From Mesorhizobium sp. (GTDB lineage Bacteria > Pseudomonadota > Alphaproteobacteria > Rhizobiales > Rhizobiaceae), in contig NZ_JAFKID010000007.1 of assembly GCF_017306545.1 (NCBI RefSeq), forward strand, positions 1-64,000: a DNA stretch of 64,000 nucleotides. Direction: 5' to 3'. The notes beneath the pieces are model-generated. The model ran no database searches. It was not told the origin of the DNA and saw nothing but the letters and a program-made list of their open reading frames with translations. Made by a program: the position numbers and the translations under genes. Shown in pieces: positions 36,593 to 43,024 of the stretch (position 1 is its first letter; every line of letters starts with the position of its first letter).

Positions 36593-37075
36593 TCATCCCA
36601 GCAGCGCCTTAAAGGGGTTCGCCTCCGGCTTCCGGTTCACCGACACCTTGGATCGCGCGGCCGGCGTCAATCCGAACTCGCCGAGCAGGGATTGCGCGTG
36701 CCGCATCGCCTCGCTGCGCTGGGCGACGGCCGGGTGTCCTTTGATTTGCTGACTGGTGACGCGGCCTTCGCTGTCATACTCGGCAGAGCTGACGAAGGTC
36801 CGGCCACCGTCTTCGATGACGGCGGTGCAGATTTCCACTTCCTCCAGCCGCGATGCCGCCAGTGCCAGCGCCGCCGTGTCGCTGGCCGAAGCGATGCCCA
36901 TGTCACCGATGATGCTCACCAGGCCGGCGAAGATTTCCGCTGCCCTCGCCGACAGCCATTCCGGCGGCACGGGAAGATCCGATGCAGCAAGCGGCGCGTC
37001 AGGGTTCATCCGGCAGGGTTGGGCCGTCCCGGCGACGATCTTCAGGTGATCGGGAATGCGCTTTCTACCGGCCAT
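36593..37075 (-). CDS. Terminase small subunit, P27 family
   Basis: The 160-residue protein is a P27-like small terminase, which recognises the packaging (pac or cos) site. It begins MAGRKRIPDHLKIVAGTAQPCRMN and contains PPEWLSARAAEIFAGLVSIIGDMG and LLGEFGLTPAARSKVSV, the characteristic P27 C-terminal motif. In a satellite this protein decides that element DNA rather than helper DNA is packaged. It lies directly upstream of the large subunit. Confidence 0.92.
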   Translation of the reverse strand: MAGRKRIPDHLKIVAGTAQPCRMNPDAPLAASDLPVPPEWLSARAAEIFAGLVSIIGDMGIASASDTAALALAASRLEEVEICTAVIEDGGRTFVSSAEYDSEGRVTSQQIKGHPAVAQRSEAMRHAQSLLGEFGLTPAARSKVSVNRKPEANPFKALLG

Positions 37076-37162
37076 CGAAATTCACCTTCATTCTGCACGC
37101 GCACGAAGTTGACCCCCGGACGGTCCCCACCCCCATCGCTGAAAGTCTGCAACCAGCCCCGG

Positions 37163-37498
37163 TCATCGGCCTTCCCTCCCGAAGCCGCCGTCGCTCGTGG
37201 CCGTCTTCCGGTCGTGGCAGGGCTTGCAAAGCGGTTGCCAGTTCGATCGATCCCAGAACAGGCGCATGTCGCCCTTGTGCGCGATGACGTGATCCACCAC
37301 GGCGGGAGGCGCACCGCAGCGGCGGCATTTGCGGTTCATGGTGAGGAACGCTTTCGCCTCTACGTCCCATTCGCGGGTGTATCCGCGCTGGCGAGCGCCG
37401 GGCCTTCTGGCCTCGCGGGCCTTTGCGCATAGCGGGCAGCGGCTGCCTCGATAGGGCGGATGGCCGACAGGGCAATGGCGAGGTGCGGACCAGGGCAT
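37163..37498 (-). CDS. HNH endonuclease, packaging-associated
   Basis: The 111-residue protein contains CPLCAKAREA, then CRRCGAPPAVVDHVIAHKGDMRLFWDRSNWQPLCKPCHDRKT, a full HNH motif with two CxxC zinc pairs. HNH proteins next to terminases assist cos cleavage in HK97-like phages and are a constant part of cf-PICI packaging modules. The ATG at 37498 is used. It is followed by terminase small subunit with 87 nt between. Confidence 0.93.
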   Translation of the reverse strand: MPWSAPRHCPVGHPPYRGSRCPLCAKAREARRPGARQRGYTREWDVEAKAFLTMNRKCRRCGAPPAVVDHVIAHKGDMRLFWDRSNWQPLCKPCHDRKTATSDGGFGREGR

Positions 37499-37502
37499 CG
37501 GT

Positions 37503-37895
37503 TTAACCCGTCACGGTCAGTTCGATGCGGATGCACTCGCCCTTGTCGAAGACGGGTGCGACACGCTGCACCGCACGGGTGACGCCCCGAACGATCGCGC
37601 TGTCATTGGTGCGCGGCAGGCGCGGGTCGCTCGGCTCGATCAGCCCGCCGGTCGCTGCTGGTGTGAAGCCGCCGGGCCACTGCTGTTGCTCCAGATGCGT
37701 AGGGCTGATGATAATGAAAAAATTCTGCTGGGTGATCGAGCCGATAAGCTGCTCGACGGTGAGCGCCCGCACGATCGCTGGCACAACAGCATCGACAAAT
37801 GATGTCGTGCTACCTGCCTGCGTCCGCCGGCGAAGGACTATGTCTTCGCCACGCGCTTGAAGCCGCCGATCGAGCTGGGCAAGCATCTGGTTCAC
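37503..37895 (-). CDS. Head-tail joining / head-closure protein candidate
   Basis: The 130-residue protein starts at GTG 37895, overlapping the previous stop by 4 nt. It has no domain I can name with confidence. Its position after the connector and its beta-rich C terminus (FIIISPTHLEQQQWPGG, CIRIELTVTG) resemble small head-completion proteins of siphophages. LIGSITQQNFFIIISPT and a middle GLIEPSDPRLPRTND loop are its most distinctive parts. A head-closure role is inferred from order only; the alternative is an uncharacterised packaging accessory. Confidence 0.55.
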   Translation of the reverse strand: MNQMLAQLDRRLQARGEDIVLRRRTQAGSTTSFVDAVVPAIVRALTVEQLIGSITQQNFFIIISPTHLEQQQWPGGFTPAATGGLIEPSDPRLPRTNDSAIVRGVTRAVQRVAPVFDKGECIRIELTVTG

Positions 37896-38311
37896 CGAAC
37901 GCTCATCTTCACGCTGATGATGGTGTTGGCGTAGGTGCCGGTGCTGACAAGCTTCACGCGCATCGCCGAGCCAAGGATGCCGTCAACGCAAGTGTCGTCG
38001 GCGAGCGCGCCATCGGTCGGCGCCACCGCCGTCGTCTTTGGCGTCAGGCCGGACAGGTTGATGACCCTGATCGCGCTGGAGGTCGTGAACGCGAAACAGG
38101 CCACGTCGATCCACGTCTGCCCGTCGTCAAGCGTCACCTGCACATAGGCTTTGAGACTCGTGCCACCGGAGCCGTAGGACAACTTGGCCTCGATCGTGGC
38201 GGCAACGACGCCCTCCAGATGCTGGATCGGGGTCTGCGCGACGTTGTTGATCGCCGTGGTGACGGCAAGGTCGCACAGCGAATAGTCGCCCGGATTGAGC
38301 ATGGCAGTCAT
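37892..38311 (-). CDS. Hypothetical head-region protein
   Basis: The 139-residue protein starts at ATG 38311, overlapping the connector stop by 4 nt. It is rich in beta-type sequence (SYGSGGTSLKAYVQVTLDDGQTWIDVACFAFTT region, MRVKLVSTGTYANTIISVKMSVR at the end). It lacks a recognisable domain. The shape, small with Ig-like strands, would suit a capsid decoration or head-tail interface protein, and it resembles in style the 127-residue protein at 39153. It is in the head module between connector and head-closure candidates. Confidence 0.6.
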   Translation of the reverse strand: MTAMLNPGDYSLCDLAVTTAINNVAQTPIQHLEGVVAATIEAKLSYGSGGTSLKAYVQVTLDDGQTWIDVACFAFTTSSAIRVINLSGLTPKTTAVAPTDGALADDTCVDGILGSAMRVKLVSTGTYANTIISVKMSVR

Positions 38312-38919
38312 CCCATTGTCAGGTTGCGGTAGGGCGAGAGAAGGCTTTCCACGTCGGGCGGAAGACGCGAGACGGTGCCGCTGAAATAGTCGGTTGAGCC
38401 GGCACCCTCGATCGTCTCGGATCGGATCAACGGATCGCGAGAGCGGGCAAACCAGCCCGCCTTCACCAGTGACAGCGCCGCACGTTCGATGTCGGCTGGA
38501 AGGGTGCGGCCCGGATCGTTCGGCAGGACGAAACCCGCTCGGTACTCGATCACGATCCTGCCACTCGGCCAGGATACGCGGTTGCCGTCGTCATTCAGAC
38601 GATAGAGGAAGCCGCCAGCCTCCGGCTCGGCATTGTCCGCGTCTTCGGTCTGCCCGTTGATCTCGATCGAGACGGCGGACAGGACCGGCCAGCGGGCCAG
38701 CATGATCGAAGTATCGGGAGCCGGCAGGCGGAACGTCTCGCGCACGGTCTCGGCCGCGAAGGCACGCTGACACCATGACAGCACGGCCGCGCTCGCCTGG
38801 TCGATCAGGCTGGTGATATAGGCGTCGTCAGCACCGCTCGTCACCTGCAGTTCGGCCTTCGCGGTCGGCAGCGTCGTCAACCTCTTGTCAGAGGCGGCTT
38901 CAATGATCGTCAGCGTCAT
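38308..38919 (-). CDS. Head-tail connector (HK97 gp6-like) protein
   Basis: The 203-residue protein matches the phage connector family that forms a ring under the portal: TLPTAKAELQVTSGADDAYITSLIDQASAAVLSWCQRAF, then LARWPVLSAVSIEINGQ, VSWPSGRIVIEYRAGFVLPND and ADIERAALSLVKAGWFARSRDPLIRSETIEGAGSTDYF. This pattern is characteristic of gp6-like adaptors. Such an adaptor is what a borrowed tail would attach to through a closure protein. It overlaps its neighbour by 4 nt. Confidence 0.85.
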   Translation of the reverse strand: MTLTIIEAASDKRLTTLPTAKAELQVTSGADDAYITSLIDQASAAVLSWCQRAFAAETVRETFRLPAPDTSIMLARWPVLSAVSIEINGQTEDADNAEPEAGGFLYRLNDDGNRVSWPSGRIVIEYRAGFVLPNDPGRTLPADIERAALSLVKAGWFARSRDPLIRSETIEGAGSTDYFSGTVSRLPPDVESLLSPYRNLTMG

Positions 38920-39152
38920 GGCCTATCCTCGAAATGGTGCGGCACGGCCAACATTGCGCTGGCCGTGCCGGTGGACTTGTCATGCTCGACTGTCCGGTGA
39001 GCCCTTGGCCGTGGAAAGTGCACGGCTGGTGCTCGCGATCTTTGCCACCTTGAACCCACACATTGACCGCGCGAGCGGCGGGGCGGCAGGCAGATGGCTT
39101 CCCGTTGTTGGACTGACCGTATCGCCCTCAATGAACGCCGCCCCTAAACTGG
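38920..39152 (-). other. Gap in the head module, possible small gene
   Basis: About 230 nt separate the connector and the 127-residue protein. Two minus-strand frames are open. One ends in TGA at 38916-38918, overlapping the connector ATG as in neighbouring genes, but it has only a TTG start and arginine-rich sequence. The other ends at 38980 with a more protein-like tail (FKVAKIASTSRALSTAKG) but no good start. I cannot choose between them. Confidence 0.3.
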
Positions 39153-39536
39153 TCAGGAGACCGGGCGCTTCTGCGCGTCGGACAGGACAGCCACCGCACC
39201 ACACGCGATTGACGTGCCTCCAGCCTTGGTGAGCTGGAGCCGGACGTAACGCTTGTGGCCGGAGTAGCCGACCTTGTAGGTGCTCGACGCCACCAACGTT
39301 GCCGGGGCGTTGCTATCGACAACCGCCGCATCCGCTGCGCCGAAATTGGCCGACGATTCATCGGACTCGAAGACAGCAACGCCGAAGTCGCCATCGCTGA
39401 CGATAGCGCCCGTGTTCACCACGAAGGCCACACTGGAAAAGCCCTTGGTGTCTACGGTTATCCCGTCAGCCGCGCTGGATTTGACAGCGGGCACGATGGC
39501 CGCAGCCACGCCGATATTCGAATACAGATCACGCAT
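39153..39536 (-). CDS. Hypothetical capsid-associated protein
   Basis: The 127-residue protein begins MRDLYSNIGVAAAIVPAV and continues with ADGITVDTKGFSSVAFVVNTG, AVFESDESSANFGA and VGYSGHKRYVRLQLTKAGGT. It is a beta-rich small protein encoded 27 nt after the major capsid gene. I have seen this pattern among small proteins next to HK97-type capsids, and a decoration or stabilising role is plausible, but no activity is established. The ATG at 39536 is used. Confidence 0.65.
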   Translation of the reverse strand: MRDLYSNIGVAAAIVPAVKSSAADGITVDTKGFSSVAFVVNTGAIVSDGDFGVAVFESDESSANFGAADAAVVDSNAPATLVASSTYKVGYSGHKRYVRLQLTKAGGTSIACGAVAVLSDAQKRPVS

Positions 39537-39563
39537 GATCGTGGTTCCTTTCTGCCGTCAGGC

Positions 39564-40733
39564 TTAGGAGGTCGCGCAGCGAACCTTGCGGATCGCCGCA
39601 GGCTGCACGACGGCCGCACCGACGCGACGGGTCGCGTGAACGCGGGTGATGCCGTTGGTGGCCTGGATGTACGGGTTGACGAGGATGGACAGCGCCACGC
39701 GATCGACGATGCGGTAAGCGGTAGCGATGTCACCGAACAGGATCGGCTCGGCAGCGGAGCCAACATCATCCATGTCGGGAACCTCAATTACCGGACGGCC
39801 CAGGATCGTCTCGGGCTGGCCGGCCTGATAGCTGGGCTGCCAGAGATAGACGCCGGTCGTGCCGTCCTTCAGCTTGCGGATCGCTGCCAGCGTCGAGCCG
39901 TTCATCAGCCATGTGCCACGTGCCCGGTAAGCCGCCGGCAGCGAATACATATGGGTGATGAGAAGATCAGCCGGAGCCGTACCGAGCGTCGATGCGTTGC
40001 CGGTGAAGGTGTAGTTCACGTCGGCGTTCGACATGAGACCTTCCGGCTCCAGATTGGTCGAACCCTTGACGAAGGCCAGCCCTTCCTTCTTGCCGAAGTC
40101 CTCGGCGAGCGCGAGGCGGACTTCCGCTTCGGCCACGCCGCCGCTGTCGGCGAGAAGCTGGTTGCTGATATCGACGTAGGTGTTCACCTCACGGATCGGC
40201 ACTTCCACCTGCCCGAAGCTCGGCTCGGAAGATTCCTGCGCCTGCGTCTCGCCCTTCCACTTGGCATTGGTGATGCCGGTGCGGCGGGGATAGGACACCG
40301 ACGCCGATACCGTGCTGCGCACCGTGGCGAGCGGTCGGATCGGCGAGAACTCGACCAGATCGCGGATGAACTCGGTCGAAAGCTCGGCCGGCGCGAGATA
40401 GCCTCCCTGCGGATCGCCGGAGACCGTGAGCGTCTTCTTCTCTTCCTCCGGCGCACGATCGCCCATGCGCAGATAGGTGCCGAACGCCTTCTGCTCGGCG
40501 GACTGCTCGACTTTATCCTGCTTTTCGGCGGCAGGCCGGTTCGCCTTCGCCTCCAGCTTGTCGAGACGATCGACCAGCCTCGACGTGTCGGACTTCTGCT
40601 CGACTTCCTTCAGCCGGCCATCGACTGTCTTCTGGAAATCCTCCAGCGCCTTGGTGACGATGCCGGCCGGATCGTCCTCTTCGCCCTTGAACTCGATGGC
40701 GCGGGCGAGCGCCTGCTTGTTGACGTGTCGCAT
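39564..40733 (-). CDS. HK97-fold major capsid protein
   Basis: The 389-residue protein forms the capsid shell. Residues 1-75 are a charged coiled-coil (delta/scaffold domain: KALEDFQKTVDGRLKEVEQKSD, RLVDRLDKLEAK), expected to be removed by the protease encoded upstream. The HK97 fold follows: GGYLAPAELSTEFIRDLVEFSPIRPLATV, then WKGETQAQESSEPSFGQVEVPIREV (E-loop region), DFGKKEGLAFVKGS, GTWLMNGSTLAAIRKLKD and ILGRPVIEVPDMDDV. Everything needed for a head protein is present. Length and domain order are normal, with no sign of decay. Confidence 0.95.
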   Translation of the reverse strand: MRHVNKQALARAIEFKGEEDDPAGIVTKALEDFQKTVDGRLKEVEQKSDTSRLVDRLDKLEAKANRPAAEKQDKVEQSAEQKAFGTYLRMGDRAPEEEKKTLTVSGDPQGGYLAPAELSTEFIRDLVEFSPIRPLATVRSTVSASVSYPRRTGITNAKWKGETQAQESSEPSFGQVEVPIREVNTYVDISNQLLADSGGVAEAEVRLALAEDFGKKEGLAFVKGSTNLEPEGLMSNADVNYTFTGNASTLGTAPADLLITHMYSLPAAYRARGTWLMNGSTLAAIRKLKDGTTGVYLWQPSYQAGQPETILGRPVIEVPDMDDVGSAAEPILFGDIATAYRIVDRVALSILVNPYIQATNGITRVHATRRVGAAVVQPAAIRKVRCATS

Positions 40734-40735
40734 GG

Positions 40736-41242
40736 TTAGCTCCTTGCGAAATGGGCCGCCGCCCGGTTGATGGCAGCCGCAAGCTGAAGCGCCTGCACCG
40801 CCGATTTCGCCGAAGTCGGTCGCGCGGCGGGGTGCATCCCCACAGTCACAAGGCTGACTTCCAGCAATTCCAGTTCCTTGATGAGCCTGCCCCCGCCAGG
40901 GCGGGTGCTGGCCTGCTTGGTGATGAACCCGATGCTCAAACCCTTGATCGAGCCGGCCCGCACCAGCGCCCGCATCTCCCGTGCGCGCTGCACGTCCTGG
41001 ACCAGCATCTTGCCTTTCAGGTACCAGCCGCCGTCCTTGTCCTCGGCGCTATCCCATGTGCCGATCGGATCATTCAGGTCATGAAACGCGCACATGGGGA
41101 TCGGCATGGACGCGCTTTTGAACGCGCCGGGCGCAACCATGTCGCCAATCCGATCGGGCTGGTCGTAGCGCCAGGCCACGCCCTCGATCGCGCCGGCATC
41201 ATCGCCGATCACCTTGGTTTCGAGATAGAGCCGATCCATCAC
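40736..41242 (-). CDS. HK97-type prohead protease
   Basis: The 168-residue serine protease cleaves the capsid delta domain during head maturation. It shows IEGVAWRYDQPDRIGDMVAPGAF, AFHDLNDPIGTWDS with the catalytic His near 54, and AGSIKGLSIGFITKQ with the catalytic Ser, then LELLEVSLVTVGMHPAA. The start GTG at 41242 overlaps the portal stop by 4 nt (GTGA) and is followed directly by an ATG that could equally be used. It is 2 nt upstream of the capsid gene. Confidence 0.93.
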   Translation of the reverse strand: MMDRLYLETKVIGDDAGAIEGVAWRYDQPDRIGDMVAPGAFKSASMPIPMCAFHDLNDPIGTWDSAEDKDGGWYLKGKMLVQDVQRAREMRALVRAGSIKGLSIGFITKQASTRPGGGRLIKELELLEVSLVTVGMHPAARPTSAKSAVQALQLAAAINRAAAHFARS

Positions 41243-42432
41243 GGTTCATCCTTCGCAGCGGCCGGCCCAGTCGTGCGGGTCGAAACGGTGATGTTGGGAT
41301 TGAGGAACTTGTCGCCGCCCTCGTAAGGCGCGAGGTCGAGCCAGGCGCGGCCCTCGTTCGGGTTGAGGACACGCGACGACACCAATGAGCTGATCGCCGT
41401 GGCGCGGGCGGTCAAATCGACGTTGGTGTAATCGTCCCTGTCGAAGCGAATGCGCCAGTTCGGACGATCGGCTTCGGAGAACAGCGCCCGGCGCATCGCC
41501 GCCTCCAGCGGGCGCATCCAGAACTCCAGCCCGGCAAGCCATTCCCGCGCGGCCTGCTCGCCGTTCGCCCAGGTTACGCGATCATGGTCATAGAGAAGCT
41601 GGGGCGGAATGCGGAAAGCGCGGCAGATTTCGAGGATGACGTGTTTCCACGTCGCCAAGAACTCGGCGTCCACACTGGAAAGCGTCATCTGCCGGAAGGT
41701 CGCGCCATCCCACAGGATCGCAGTGCGGCCGGCATTCTCCGGCCCGCCATGCGCGTCCTGCCATGCCTTCTTCATGCGCTTCAGGCTGTCGTCGCCGAGT
41801 CCCTTCGGGAACTCGATCACGCCGCCGACCTTCGCACCATTGCGGAACAAATTGCCAGCGTGCGTTTCCATGTTCTTCGCTACGCCGATCGCCTCGGCGG
41901 CAAGCGATAGCGGGCAGCGCGAGAACGGCCCGCGAAGGTGGATCACGTTGCCGTTCGGCTCCGGGCGATTGTTGATGCGGTAGCTCGGTTCCAGCCGGCC
42001 ATCGCCTGAATAATCGACGATGTAGTGTGCCGGCTCATAGCGGATCACCTCGATCACGCGGCCGTCGATCTTGTTGACCAGCGCCAGCCCGCCCTTGTCA
42101 TGGGTAAGCGCCGTGGCGACCAGATCGCGCACCAGCTCAAATGTGCTCGACCAATCGTTGGGCTGATCCGAGAGCAAGAGCGCAACCGGGTGCTCTTCAT
42201 CGCGCACCCATTCCTTCCCGTCACGGCGCTCGACCAGAATGTCGAAACTGGCGATCGAGCCGGCGGTAAGGGCGATGGCGGATTGGACGGCGGGAACCGT
42301 CAGGGCACGGGCAAGGCCGAGCGCGTGCGAGCCGGCGGGAATGCCGGTGAAGGTCGCAAGCAGCTCGCCGTCAGGTTCGGTAAGCGACTTCTGCTCAACG
42401 GGAGCTTTGCGGTTGATCGGCCATATGCGCAT
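41239..42432 (-). CDS. Portal protein, HK97 family
   Basis: The 397-residue protein makes the dodecameric ring at the DNA-entry vertex. It has ALTVPAVQSAIALTAGSIASFDILVERR, NDWSSTFELVRDLVATALTHDKGGLALVNK, GPFSRCPLSLAAEAIGVAKNMETHAGNLFRNGA and FRIPPQLLYDHDRVTWANGEQAAREWLAGLEFWMRPLEA, typical of HK97 gp3-like portals. It is full length. In most phages the terminase genes precede the portal; here they lie at the opposite end of the module. Confidence 0.95.
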   Translation of the reverse strand: MRIWPINRKAPVEQKSLTEPDGELLATFTGIPAGSHALGLARALTVPAVQSAIALTAGSIASFDILVERRDGKEWVRDEEHPVALLLSDQPNDWSSTFELVRDLVATALTHDKGGLALVNKIDGRVIEVIRYEPAHYIVDYSGDGRLEPSYRINNRPEPNGNVIHLRGPFSRCPLSLAAEAIGVAKNMETHAGNLFRNGAKVGGVIEFPKGLGDDSLKRMKKAWQDAHGGPENAGRTAILWDGATFRQMTLSSVDAEFLATWKHVILEICRAFRIPPQLLYDHDRVTWANGEQAAREWLAGLEFWMRPLEAAMRRALFSEADRPNWRIRFDRDDYTNVDLTARATAISSLVSSRVLNPNEGRAWLDLAPYEGGDKFLNPNITVSTRTTGPAAAKDEP

Positions 42433-42531
42433 ACGGCGAAGATCGTGCCGTTTAGGTGCGCGTGGAAGAATTACCAGCCGCTTGAAGTTGCAATAGAAGC
42501 GCTGGAATTTGCTGGCGTTTTCGTGGATTTG

Positions 42532-43023
42532 CTATTCCGCTGGTCTGCCGCGTCCGGTGCGGTCATAGACGATCCTGTCGGCCTGCCGAAGTTCGATTTC
42601 AGCAGCCGAAGCGCGGCCCGCACCCCAGCCAAGAAAAACCGCCACCGGGCCATAGCCGCACGGTCCAATCTGCCGCAGTGCATCGGCATATAGATCGGCG
42701 TCCGGCTTGGGTGGCGCGGAATAGCCGATTTCCGCAGCCACTTGCCGTTCGGCTTCTGCGCGGTGCAACCCATCGTCGTATTCGAGGATAGCGGCGCGCT
42801 CTTCGACGGCATCGAGATCGAGCTGGGAATTTTTGCTTTCGCCAGAAACCGGAACCGACAAAACCGACAAAAATGCTTCAGGTGCATCAGGATTATTCTG
42901 AGTATGCGCGGAAGCAGCACCGACAAAACCGACAAAAATAGGCTCCGGGGATTTTTGGGGGTTTTGTCGGTTCTCGATTTCAGCGTTTTCGTGTTTTTTC
43001 AGCGCGGCAAGCCACCTGCCCAT
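42532..43023 (-). CDS. Hypothetical protein encoded over the ACCGACAAA repeats
   Basis: The 163-residue protein begins MGRWLAALKKHENAEIENRQ at ATG 43023, one base after the primase stop, with GAGGG upstream. Its middle carries the peptides IFVGFVGAA and LSVLSVPVS, which come from repeated DNA units. The C-terminal part (LDAVEERAAILEYDDGLHRAEAERQVAAEIG, DADLYADALRQIGPCGYGPVAVFLGWG) looks like a conserved phage or plasmid protein, but I cannot name it. It separates the replication genes from the head module. Confidence 0.55.
   Translation of the reverse strand: MGRWLAALKKHENAEIENRQNPQKSPEPIFVGFVGAASAHTQNNPDAPEAFLSVLSVPVSGESKNSQLDLDAVEERAAILEYDDGLHRAEAERQVAAEIGYSAPPKPDADLYADALRQIGPCGYGPVAVFLGWGAGRASAAEIELRQADRIVYDRTGRGRPAE
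42854..42971. repeat. Iteron-like ACCGACAAA repeats
   Basis: Tandem copies at 42854-42862 and 42863-42871, again at 42919-42927 and 42928-42936, and an inverted copy at 42963-42971. They are next to the primase gene and inside the 163-residue reading frame. A further copy of the inverted unit, within a longer repeat, is at 50929-50937. Confidence 0.6.
42953..42990 (+). repeat. Dispersed repeat, copy 1 (with 50919-50956)
   Basis: The block TTTTGGGGGTTTTGTCGGTT recurs identically at 50919 and both copies continue with TTTCAGCGTTTTCG after a few differing bases. The two copies lie in the same orientation about 8 kb apart and on either side of the primase-to-regulator region. Confidence 0.7.
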
Positions 43024-43024
43024 G

